Of a DNA stretch of 7,133 nt, positions 1-6,134 are shown in pieces. Within the stretch, counting starts at the first letter, position 1; each line of letters starts with the position of its first letter. The notes under the pieces were generated by a model. It worked only from the letters and a program-made list of their open reading frames with translations, was not told where the DNA came from and searched no databases. Source of the DNA: an uncultured Lachnospiraceae bacterium (GTDB lineage: Bacteria; Bacillota; Clostridia; Lachnospirales; Lachnospiraceae). The stretch spans positions 1 through 7,133 of the forward strand of contig USSP01000095.1 of assembly GCA_900557385.1 (NCBI GenBank), read 5' to 3'. The position numbers were made by a program, and so were the translations under genes.

Positions 1-2022
1 GGTTCCTCTTCCGATTACGGTTTCTGCAATGGAAATCCAGGGATTGTTATGACAGAAGATACCTGCGTTTTCTTTATATCCGGGGGGATAGGAAGAAATT
101 TCACCCAGTTCCACATGGTATCTGTGGTAGGGCGGCTGCAGCAGAACAATGCCATATTTCGTATCCAGATATTTCTCTACGGATTCCATGGATTTCAGAC
201 AGTATCCCTCGTCTTTGCCGATTTCTGCCATGACGCAGAAACCCTGCGGCTCGATAAAGATTTTACCATCCTCACACTCCTTGGAGCCCACTTTATTCTT
301 ATAATGATCATAGGCACGTAAGAACCACTCGCCGTCCCAGCCGGCTTTTTTCACGGTTTCGCACATTTTTTCCACTTCCAGCTGTGCCTCTGCCGCTTCC
401 TCATCCAGTCCCCGATGCTTACAGATGCTTACATAGTCCTTACCGTATTTGACGAACATTCCGGCGATAAAGACAGATTCGGCATTTGGTCCTTCGGAGG
501 GGCCAAAAGTCTGGAAAGATTCACCGGGTTCCTCGGAAAAACAGTTCAGGTTCAGACAGTCATTCCAGTCAGCACGTCCAATCTGCGGAAGTCCGTGGGG
601 ACCCAGATGGTTAATGGTGTAATGGAAGGAACGGCGCAAGTGCTCCATAAAGTCGGTGGCCTTGGAGGCATCATTATCATAAGGGGTGATCTCATCCAGG
701 ATGGAGTAATCACCGGTTTCTTTGATATAGGCAGCGGTACCTGCAATCAGCCACAGAGGATCATCGTTAAATCCGCTTCCGATGTCGGCATTTCCTTTTT
801 TCGTCAGAGGCTGGTACTGATGATAAGCGGAGCCGTCCTCAAACTGGGTCGAAGCGATATCCAGGATTCGTTGTCTTGCCCGGTCGGGAATCAGATGAAC
901 GAAACCAAGGAGATCCTGACAGGAATCGCGAAAGCCCATTCCACGACCGATTCCGGATTCAAAGTAGGAAGCAGAACGACTCATATTAAAGGTTACCATG
1001 CACTGATACTGATGCCAGATGTTTACCATTCGATCCAGCTTCTCGTCAGCAGAATTTACCGTGAAATGGGAAAGAAGTCCATCCCAATAGGCTTTCAGAG
1101 AAGCCAAAGCGGCATCTGCTTTTTCCGTGGTGTTGTAACGCTCCAGTAAAGCATCTGCAGGAGCACGATTGATCACACCGTCTTCCGCACGGCCGATCCA
1201 CTTTTCACTTACCGGGTTTTCCACATAGCCCAATACAAAGACAAAGGTTCTGCTTTCACCGGGAGCAAGGGAAAATGCCAACTGGTGGGAACCGACAGGA
1301 GCCCAGCCGCTTGCAACAGAATCCTTGGACTTTCCGGAGACGACCACTTCAGGAGCGCTGTTTTCACCGTAGGCACCCAGGAAAGAATCCCGATCCGTAT
1401 CGAAACCGGCAACAGGAGCATTGACCGCATAAACCGCATAATGATTACGACGTTCCCGGTACTCTGTTTTATGGAAAAGTTGGGAACCGTTCCCGTGAAT
1501 TTCTACTTCGCCGGTGGAAAAGTTCCGCTGGAAGTTTGTCATATCATCCATAGCATTCCACAGACAGAACTCTACATAGGAAAAAACCTGCAACTCTTTT
1601 TCGGTGTCGGAATCATTGGTCAAAGTCAGTTTATTGATTTCACAGTGATCTCCTATAGGAACAAAAGCGGTCAACTGTGCAGTTACCTTATTTTTGCTCC
1701 CTGTAAAGTGGGAATATCCCATGCCATGTCGGCATTCATAAGAATCCAATTCTGTTTTAGATGGCATCCAGCCGGGATTCCAGATGGTATTTCCTTCTTT
1801 GATGTAATAATAATGGCCGTTGCTGTCACCGGGAACATTGTTGTAACGGTAACGAGTCAGGCGAAGAAGCTTTGCATCCTTATAGAAGCTATATCCACCA
1901 CAGGTGTTGGAAATCAGAGAAAAGAAATTCTCACAGCCCAGATAGTTGATCCAGGGGAGAGGCGTTTTGGGAGAAGTGATGACATATTCTTTGTTACGGT
2001 CATCGAAAAAACCAAATTTCAT
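1..2022 (-). CDS. cbp: Cellobiose phosphorylase (GH94), C-terminus cut by window edge
   Basis: Cytoplasmic inverting phosphorylase expected to convert cellobiose plus phosphate to alpha-glucose 1-phosphate plus glucose. I read the minus frame codon by codon: 674 codons with no stop, beginning MKFGFFDDRNKEYVITSP and open at the left edge. Known cellobiose phosphorylases are about 810 residues, so roughly 135 C-terminal residues are missing. The N-terminal beta-sandwich contains the family stretch YNNVPGD and ECRHGMGY. The (alpha/alpha)6 catalytic barrel carries GIGRGMGFRDS (about 357-367) and ADWNDCLN (484-491). Asp488 of WND corresponds to the known general acid Asp490 of the Cellvibrio gilvus enzyme, with the same two-residue offset for Arg360/Asp366. 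ENAGIFCHNNPW lies near 651-662. The start is fixed by AGGAGG at 2031-2037, 8 nt upstream. It is divergent from the LacI gene and probably repressed by it. Another GH94 disaccharide specificity is possible but less likely, since the whole length resembles cellobiose phosphorylase. Confidence 0.93.
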   Translation of the reverse strand, partial: MKFGFFDDRNKEYVITSPKTPLPWINYLGCENFFSLISNTCGGYSFYKDAKLLRLTRYRYNNVPGDSNGHYYYIKEGNTIWNPGWMPSKTELDSYECRHGMGYSHFTGSKNKVTAQLTAFVPIGDHCEINKLTLTNDSDTEKELQVFSYVEFCLWNAMDDMTNFQRNFSTGEVEIHGNGSQLFHKTEYRERRNHYAVYAVNAPVAGFDTDRDSFLGAYGENSAPEVVVSGKSKDSVASGWAPVGSHQLAFSLAPGESRTFVFVLGYVENPVSEKWIGRAEDGVINRAPADALLERYNTTEKADAALASLKAYWDGLLSHFTVNSADEKLDRMVNIWHQYQCMVTFNMSRSASYFESGIGRGMGFRDSCQDLLGFVHLIPDRARQRILDIASTQFEDGSAYHQYQPLTKKGNADIGSGFNDDPLWLIAGTAAYIKETGDYSILDEITPYDNDASKATDFMEHLRRSFHYTINHLGPHGLPQIGRADWNDCLNLNCFSEEPGESFQTFGPSEGPNAESVFIAGMFVKYGKDYVSICKHRGLDEEAAEAQLEVEKMCETVKKAGWDGEWFLRAYDHYKNKVGSKECEDGKIFIEPQGFCVMAEIGKDEGYCLKSMESVEKYLDTKYGIVLLQPPYHRYHVELGEISSYPPGYKENAGIFCHNNPWISIAETVIGRGT

Positions 2023-2061
2023 AAGCAAAATCCTCCTGATAGCGTATTTAATTGTTATGAG

Positions 2062-2075
2062 CGTAAACGATTAAG
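2062..2075 (+). promoter_or_regulatory. LacI-family operator, copy 1 (phosphorylase side)
   Basis: CGTAAACGATTAAG. The core AAACGATT fits the LacI-family pseudo-palindrome AAnCGnTT, with its centre at 2068/2069. The copies at 2218 and 2346 share the wider consensus CGnAAACGATTwAG in the same orientation. It lies just downstream of the predicted phosphorylase start site, where a bound repressor would block elongation or initial transcription. Confidence 0.65.
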
Positions 2076-2092
2076 TTCCGTTTTCATGGATA

Positions 2093-2121
2093 AGTATATG
2101 CTTGCAACGTATAAAAAGCAA
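2093..2121 (-). promoter_or_regulatory. Candidate promoter of the phosphorylase gene
   Basis: On the minus strand, TTGCTT (2121-2116) and TATACT (2098-2093) are 17 nt apart. The -10 matches five of six consensus bases; the -35 matches only three, so an activator or weak basal activity is possible. Transcription would begin near 2086, giving a leader of about 64 nt with the 2062-2075 operator inside it. The start site is a prediction. Confidence 0.45.
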
Positions 2122-2169
2122 TACGAAAACACCGTAAATAAGCGGTTTCTCCGTTTTAGATAAAAATAG

Positions 2170-2177
2170 AAACGGTT
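2170..2177 (+). promoter_or_regulatory. Possible weak operator, core match only
   Basis: AAACGGTT fits the AAnCGnTT core but lacks the flanking CG and wAG shared by the other three copies. Its centre is 105 bp from copy 1 and 51 bp from copy 2, so it could be an auxiliary site. It also overlaps a weak stem (CCGTTT at 2151-2156 with AAACGG at 2170-2175). A chance match in AT-rich DNA is quite possible. Confidence 0.25.
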
Positions 2178-2217
2178 TTTTGTTAAAAGCGTAAGATAAT
2201 AAAATGAAACGAAAATA

Positions 2218-2231
2218 CGCAAACGATTTAG
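2218..2231 (+). promoter_or_regulatory. LacI-family operator, copy 2 (central)
   Basis: CGCAAACGATTTAG matches the consensus CGnAAACGATTwAG, with its centre at 2224/2225. It sits between the two promoters, 156 bp from copy 1 and 128 bp from copy 3. It is the natural auxiliary operator for looping to either side, which is inference. Confidence 0.6.
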
Positions 2232-2245
2232 AGTTTCGAGAAAAA

Positions 2246-2262
2246 TTGTGCAAAATGCACAA
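2246..2262. repeat. Perfect inverted repeat TTGTGCA-aaa-TGCACAA
   Basis: Seven bases are repeated in perfect inversion around a 3-nt spacer in the middle of the divergent region, 15 bp after operator copy 2. The size and symmetry suit a dimeric DNA-binding protein. It does not resemble the LacI operator core or the CcpA cre consensus, so a second regulator is possible. As RNA it would form only a small hairpin. Confidence 0.5.
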
Positions 2263-2309
2263 AAATATATACAAAAAAATGTTTAATAGGACGAAATGAC
2301 GAAAAAGAC

Positions 2310-2338
2310 TTGAAATAAATAATAACTAGATGTATTGT
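2310..2338 (+). promoter_or_regulatory. Candidate promoter of the repressor-transporter operon
   Basis: TTGAAA (2310-2315) and TATTGT (2333-2338) are separated by 17 nt, and a TG precedes the -10. The -35 matches five of six consensus bases and the -10 four. Transcription would begin near 2345, directly on operator copy 3 (2346-2359), which suggests autorepression. No comparable promoter was found in the 66-nt gap before the binding-protein gene, so this one probably serves the whole operon. Confidence 0.5.
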
Positions 2339-2345
2339 AAAAGTA

Positions 2346-2359
2346 CGAAAACGATTAAG
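2346..2359 (+). promoter_or_regulatory. LacI-family operator, copy 3 (repressor side)
   Basis: CGAAAACGATTAAG matches the consensus CGnAAACGATTwAG, with its centre at 2352/2353. It covers the predicted transcription start and ends 34 bp before the repressor ATG. Occupancy should repress the regulator gene and the transporter genes behind it. Confidence 0.65.
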
Positions 2360-2393
2360 TAAGTCGACAGAAAATAATCGAGGGGAAAGTAAT

Positions 2394-3407
2394 ATGGTAT
2401 CCATAAAAGATATCGCGGCGGCCTGCCAGGTATCAACGGCAACGGTCAGCAAGGCATTAAGAAATCAAAATGATATAAGTGAAGAAACAAAGGAACGGAT
2501 TAAACAGATTGCGGATCAGATGGGGTATTTTCCCAATGCTGCAGCAAGAGCACTGAAAACAAATGAGTCAAAGAATTTGGGTGTTCTATATGAAGAGGAT
2601 TCAGACAAGGGTCTGACACATGAATACTTTTCCGGAGTGTTGCAGGGGTTCAAAAATCAGGCAGAGAAGCTGGGGTATGATATCACCTTTATCAATACCT
2701 ATCGCGGAGCCCACAGTATGTCTTATCTGGAACATTGCCGGTACCGGAACTTTTCCGGAGTGGTGGTTGTGTGTGCGACCTATTCGGATCCGGAAGTATT
2801 GGAATTGATGAACAGTGATTTCCCCACTGTTACAATCGATTTTCTACATCACAATTGCACAGCTGTCAATTCCAATAATGTACAGGGAATGAGAGATTTG
2901 ATTGGTTATGTCATGGAAATGGGACATCGCAGTATTGCTTATATCCATGGACAAAGTTATTCACCGGTTACCAAGGAGAGGGTTGCAACCTTCTACAAGG
3001 TGATGGAGGAAAACAAGATCCAGGTTGATGATACTTATGTAAAAGAAGGAGTCTACCTGGATCCCAAAACAGCAGAAAATGCAACGAAAGAGCTGCTCCG
3101 GTTAAAAAATCCTCCCACCTGTATTCTTTATCCGGATGATACATCACTGATTGGCGGGTTAAATGCCATTCGGGAGATGAAGCTTCAAATCCCGAAGGAT
3201 ATATCAGTGGCAGGGTATGACGGAACGAATTATTCCCAGATGCTCTATCCAAGAGTTACCACAATTCGACAGGATACAAATCGGATCGGAGCGGAAGCCG
3301 CTAACCGACTGATTGGTATTATAGAAAATCCAAAGACAGCACTTCTTGAGCGGGTGATTGTCGATGGTATCCTGATCAAAGGAGAATCCGTTGGCAGGAT
3401 TTCATAA
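2394..3407 (+). CDS. LacI-family transcriptional repressor, probably cellodextrin-responsive
   Basis: A 337-residue cytoplasmic DNA-binding repressor of normal length for LacI/GalR proteins. Residues 3-23 form the helix-turn-helix (IKDIAAACQVSTATVSKAL), with Thr15, Ala16 and Lys20 at the usual base-reading positions. The hinge helix, about 47-56, has PNAAARALK, where Leu54 is the expected minor-groove wedge. From residue 62 on it is a periplasmic-binding-protein-like sensor: GHRSIAYIHG (177-186), Arg196 in the usual inducer-contact position, and SVAGYDG (271-277) with Asp276. The start is set by GAGGGG at 2380-2385, 8 nt before the ATG. It is divergent from the phosphorylase gene, and AAnCGnTT-type operators lie between them. 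Its stop is 66 bp before the binding-protein gene with no clear terminator, so co-transcription is likely. The inducer is inferred to be cellobiose or a cellodextrin. A purine-type effector is unlikely in this context. Confidence 0.93.
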   Translation: MVSIKDIAAACQVSTATVSKALRNQNDISEETKERIKQIADQMGYFPNAAARALKTNESKNLGVLYEEDSDKGLTHEYFSGVLQGFKNQAEKLGYDITFINTYRGAHSMSYLEHCRYRNFSGVVVVCATYSDPEVLELMNSDFPTVTIDFLHHNCTAVNSNNVQGMRDLIGYVMEMGHRSIAYIHGQSYSPVTKERVATFYKVMEENKIQVDDTYVKEGVYLDPKTAENATKELLRLKNPPTCILYPDDTSLIGGLNAIREMKLQIPKDISVAGYDGTNYSQMLYPRVTTIRQDTNRIGAEAANRLIGIIENPKTALLERVIVDGILIKGESVGRIS

Positions 3408-3473
3408 GCGACTTTTCAACAAGCTAAGGAAAGTAAAAAAGCCCACAGGGCAAACAACAAGGAGGAGTTTTTC

Positions 3474-4946
3474 ATGAAGAAAAAGGTTATTAGCACATTA
3501 TTGTGCGCAACAATGGCAGCTACATTAGTAACTGGATGTGGAAACAGCGGAGCATCTACAAGTACTTCCACAGATGCAACGACCAGCGATACCGCTGCAG
3601 CTACCACAGAAGCAGGTACCACCGAGGAAAGCACTGCAGAGACAGCTTCTACCGAGGAAGCATCTGATGAGGATACCAATACCATTACCGGTGATCTGGA
3701 TGCAGCAGATGCCTTTGTTGTATGGGGATGGAACGATGATATTAAGAAGATCCTGGATAATTGCTATGCAAAAGACAATGCAGACAACTATTCAAGAATC
3801 GTATTTGTAAACTCCGGCGGTTCTGATTACTACCAGACACAGATTGATGCTTTACTGGAGGATACCAGCAGCAACTTGTATCCGGATCTGATGGGACTGG
3901 AAATCGACTATGTACAGAAATATGTACAGTCCGGTATTTTACTTTCCATGGCTGATTTAGGAATTACCGATGATGATCTGGCAAGCCAGTATGATTTCAA
4001 CCGTGTGGTATGTTCCAGTGATGGCTCCGGAAAAGCTGCATCCATGTATGCTTCCTTCTGGCAGGCTACTCCCGGTGCATGGTGCTTAAGAGCTGATTTA
4101 TGTGAGAAATATCTGGGAACCACAGATCCTGTTGAATTACAGAAGAAATTTGCTACATGGGCAGATGTTGAAGCAACTGCTGACGAAGTATACAAAGCAT
4201 CCAACGGCGCATGCAGATTACTTTCCGGTTGGGATGATCTGAACAGAGTATTCATGAACAGCCGTACCAGTGGATGGTATGATGCAAATGATAACATCGT
4301 TGTAGATGATCAGGTAAAGGCTTACTTTGAAGAAGCAAAAACCTTCTATGATAACGAGTGGACATTTAATACCACACAGTGGGGCGCTGACTGGTATGCA
4401 ATGATGGATGGCGACGGCGTTGATACAAATGCAGCACTGGCATATACCGGATGCCCTTGGTTCCAGTACTGGTGCTTATCCTCCACATGGCAGGGACAGT
4501 GCATTACCATTGAAGGTCCTCAGTCCTTCTATTGGGGCGGAACCGGTCTGGCAGTACCCAACGGCTGCGCTGATACCGCTCTTGCAGCAGATATTATTAA
4601 ATACTTCACAACCAATAATGACTCCATGCAGACCATTGCAAAATTCAACAATGACTTCCTGAACAACTCCGAAGCAAATGCAGCTCTGTATGCAGATTCC
4701 GCAAATCTGGAGACTTTAGCATCCGGAAATGGACTGATGAACAGCCAGAACTATCTGGAAGTATACTCCGATATCCTTGCTGGCATGAAAGTTGATACCT
4801 CCATCGTAAGAGCAGAGGATAAAGCAATCAACGATAACATTACACAGTACATCAAAGAGTATATGGAAAACGGCGACTATGATGCAGCAGTGAACGATCT
4901 GGTTTCCTATATCCATGATACCTATACTTACCTGAATATTCAGTAA
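3474..4946 (+). CDS. Carbohydrate ABC transporter substrate-binding lipoprotein
   Basis: A 490-residue extracellular sugar-binding lipoprotein of the family 1 (MalE/MsmE-like) type. The signal peptide has a KKK start and a lipobox LVTGC, so Cys22 is the lipid anchor. Residues 23 to about 75 are a Ser/Thr/Ala/Glu-rich flexible spacer holding the domain off the membrane. The folded part begins near Ala77 (FVVWGWND). WGGTGLAVPNGC (354-365) is typical of the family, and 14 Trp residues, several between 296 and 354, suit stacking against a gluco-oligosaccharide. The mature domain also has nine Cys. AAGGAGG at 3459-3465 lies 8 nt before the ATG. The two permeases follow after 170 bp of structured sequence. 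A cellobiose/cellodextrin ligand is inferred from the phosphorylase next door; the binding protein sequence alone does not prove it. Confidence 0.92.
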   Translation: MKKKVISTLLCATMAATLVTGCGNSGASTSTSTDATTSDTAAATTEAGTTEESTAETASTEEASDEDTNTITGDLDAADAFVVWGWNDDIKKILDNCYAKDNADNYSRIVFVNSGGSDYYQTQIDALLEDTSSNLYPDLMGLEIDYVQKYVQSGILLSMADLGITDDDLASQYDFNRVVCSSDGSGKAASMYASFWQATPGAWCLRADLCEKYLGTTDPVELQKKFATWADVEATADEVYKASNGACRLLSGWDDLNRVFMNSRTSGWYDANDNIVVDDQVKAYFEEAKTFYDNEWTFNTTQWGADWYAMMDGDGVDTNAALAYTGCPWFQYWCLSSTWQGQCITIEGPQSFYWGGTGLAVPNGCADTALAADIIKYFTTNNDSMQTIAKFNNDFLNNSEANAALYADSANLETLASGNGLMNSQNYLEVYSDILAGMKVDTSIVRAEDKAINDNITQYIKEYMENGDYDAAVNDLVSYIHDTYTYLNIQ

Positions 4947-4957
4947 CATACTTGAAG

Positions 4958-5077
4958 AGAAATCGGCTCCCTCTCCGATGGAGGGGGAGCCGCTCCCTTT
5001 CTTTTAGAGAAGGAGCCGATTTCTGAATGAAAGATATTCTTTGCAATACAGAAGCTTTACTTCAGAAATCGGCTTCT
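4958..5077 (+). promoter_or_regulatory. Three-arm intercistronic RNA structure with alternative pairings
   Basis: The left arm (AGAAATCGGCTCC, 4958-4970) is perfectly complementary to the middle arm (GGAGCCGATTTCT, 5012-5024), and four more pairs follow after one mismatch. The same middle arm, extended to 5011-5027, is complementary over 17 positions (one G-U) to the right arm 5061-5077. Four further pairs (5030-5033 with 5055-5058) follow after two mismatches. The left and right arms share the 11-nt direct repeat AGAAATCGGCT. The two long stems exclude each other. The structure starts 12 nt after the binding-protein stop and ends 25 nt before the permease ribosome binding site. Likely roles are protecting the upstream mRNA 3' end, partial termination, or a switch; none is proved. 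Confidence 0.7.
4965..5005 (+). terminator. GC-rich hairpin(s) with T-rich tail; possible partial terminator
   Basis: GGCTCCCTCTCC (4965-4976) pairs with GGAGGGGGAGCC (4980-4991) around a 3-nt loop: 12 pairs, one of them G-U. A shorter alternative, GGGAG (4985-4989) with CTCCC (4993-4997), runs straight into TTTCTTTT (4998-5005) and looks more like an intrinsic terminator. The strong hairpin is six bases from the T tract, so termination is probably incomplete and the permeases are read through. Both compete with the longer stems of the same region. Confidence 0.5.
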
Positions 5078-5116
5078 ATAGGAATGCCGGTGAAGAAGAA
5101 TTAGGAGGTATACAAA

Positions 5117-6133
5117 ATGGCAAAGAAAAACACATCGAAAAAACGAAAAACAGTGTCGTATGAGAAGTACGGATACTTTTTTATTCTCCCGTTCTTTCTT
5201 GTTTATTTCATATTCCAGCTTTATCCGCTGGTCAATACGTTTTACTGGAGTGCGTTCAGCTACCAGAAACGTAACCTGGCAGAAGCCATTAATTTCTGCG
5301 GATGGAACAATTTTAAAATGCTGTTAGGCCTGGTGCCGGGAGAGACTCCTTACTTTCTCCTTTATCTGCGCAATACCTTATTGATGTGGGTAGGCGGATT
5401 TATCCCGCAGATTTTACTTTCCCTGCTGCTGGCAGCATGGCTGTCCAATGAGCAGGTTAAGGTAAGAGGCAGAGGCGCTATCAAAATTATGACTTACATG
5501 CCCAATATCATTACGGCAGCCTCCATTTCCGTACTGTTTGCGAATCTGTTTTCCCAGTACGGCCCAATTACCATGATGATGAAGAACATGGGAATCCTTC
5601 CCATGGATTACAATTTCTTTGATCACATGGCTACCACCAGAGGATTGATTTCCTTCATCTTATTCTGGATGTGGTATGGCAATACTACCTTGATTCTGAT
5701 TGCCGGCATGATGGGAATCAACCCTTCCCTTTATGAAGCGGCAGAAATAGATGGCGCCAATGGCGGGCAGATGTTCTTCAAAATCACCCTTCCGTTACTG
5801 AAACCGATTCTTCTGTATACCTTGGTAACCTCAGCGGTTGGTGGTATTCAGATGTACGATATTCCGTCTCTGTTTAATGTAAATGGCTCCTCCATGTCCG
5901 GTGGACCCAATGACTCTACGACGACCATGAGTATGTATATCATGAGACTTTACAGCACCGATGTGGGACGTGCCGCAGCCATTTCTGTAATGATGTTTAT
6001 CATTACACTGATCATCAGTATTCTTCTGTTTGTCTCTATGGGAGATAAGGATGAAAAGGTTCTGGCAAAACAGCGCAGGCAGAAGGAACGGGAATATCGG
6101 AAACAGCAGAAGGCTCTGAAAGGAGGTAACTGA
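5117..6133 (+). CDS. Sugar ABC transporter permease, MalF/UgpA type
   Basis: A 338-residue inner subunit of a sugar importer, in the cytoplasmic membrane. After a basic N-terminus (KKNTSKKRK), membrane segments are visible at about 19-41, 81-109, 125-145, 176-199, 228-247 and 286-307. The EAA loop, YEAAEIDGANGGQMFFKITLP (206-226), has the conserved Glu-Ala-Ala, Asp-Gly and Leu-Pro that dock on the ATPase. Residues from 308 are a strongly charged cytoplasmic tail rich in Lys, Arg and Glu. The start follows AGGAGG (5103-5108) by 8 nt. It pairs with the next permease, whose ribosome binding site lies inside this gene's final codons, suggesting coupled translation. The inferred substrate is a cellodextrin delivered by the lipoprotein encoded upstream. 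No ATPase gene is present here. Confidence 0.94.
   Translation: MAKKNTSKKRKTVSYEKYGYFFILPFFLVYFIFQLYPLVNTFYWSAFSYQKRNLAEAINFCGWNNFKMLLGLVPGETPYFLLYLRNTLLMWVGGFIPQILLSLLLAAWLSNEQVKVRGRGAIKIMTYMPNIITAASISVLFANLFSQYGPITMMMKNMGILPMDYNFFDHMATTRGLISFILFWMWYGNTTLILIAGMMGINPSLYEAAEIDGANGGQMFFKITLPLLKPILLYTLVTSAVGGIQMYDIPSLFNVNGSSMSGGPNDSTTTMSMYIMRLYSTDVGRAAAISVMMFIITLIISILLFVSMGDKDEKVLAKQRRQKEREYRKQQKALKGGN
6119..6126 (+). promoter_or_regulatory. Ribosome binding site embedded in the preceding permease gene
   Basis: AAAGGAGG lies in the last codons of the first permease, 8 nt before the second permease ATG at 6135. The first gene stops at 6133, so a single base separates stop and start. This decides the start and favours translational coupling at equal amounts of the two membrane subunits. 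Confidence 0.8.
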
Positions 6134-6134
6134 T

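Larger units (their letters stand above)
2023..2393. other. Divergent regulatory region between phosphorylase and repressor genes
   Basis: This 371-bp AT-rich gap has no believable gene; the small open frames lack family features and good ribosome binding sites. It holds a candidate promoter for each flanking gene, three close copies of a LacI-type operator, a fourth core-only match and a perfect 7-bp inverted repeat, each listed separately. A 9-nt direct repeat TACGAAAAC occurs at 2122-2130 and 2344-2352; the second copy overlaps the operator next to the repressor gene. Short ACGAAA words recur through the region. Shared control of the phosphorylase and the transporter operon is inferred from this layout. 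Confidence 0.85.

Noticed and set aside
415..1149. A 244-codon open frame on the plus strand
   Set aside because: It lies wholly antisense to the intact, clearly recognisable GH94 phosphorylase frame, has no convincing ribosome binding site and no family features.
1285..2163. A 292-codon open frame on the plus strand
   Set aside because: It is antisense to the phosphorylase N-terminus and runs through the divergent promoter region and its operator. The peptide resembles no family I know.
2151..2181. CCGTTT/AAACGG stem followed by six T, terminator-like on the plus strand
   Set aside because: Only six A/T-rich pairs around a 13-nt loop, and no plus-strand gene upstream to terminate.
2834..2841. 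AATCGATT inside the repressor gene, a perfect core match to AAnCGnTT
   Set aside because: The flanks lack the CG and wAG shared by the three intergenic copies, and one or two core matches are expected by chance in a window this long. AACCGATT near 6896 is rejected for the same reason.
3346..3373. TTGAGC and TATCCT 16 nt apart, as a private promoter for the binding-protein gene
   Set aside because: Four of six matches in each box inside coding sequence is weak and expected by chance; no operator accompanies it.
3441..3451. GCCC-aca-GGGC hairpin between repressor and binding-protein genes
   Set aside because: A four-pair stem. The T run that would make it a terminator is on the minus strand, where no gene ends, so it does not separate the two plus-strand genes.
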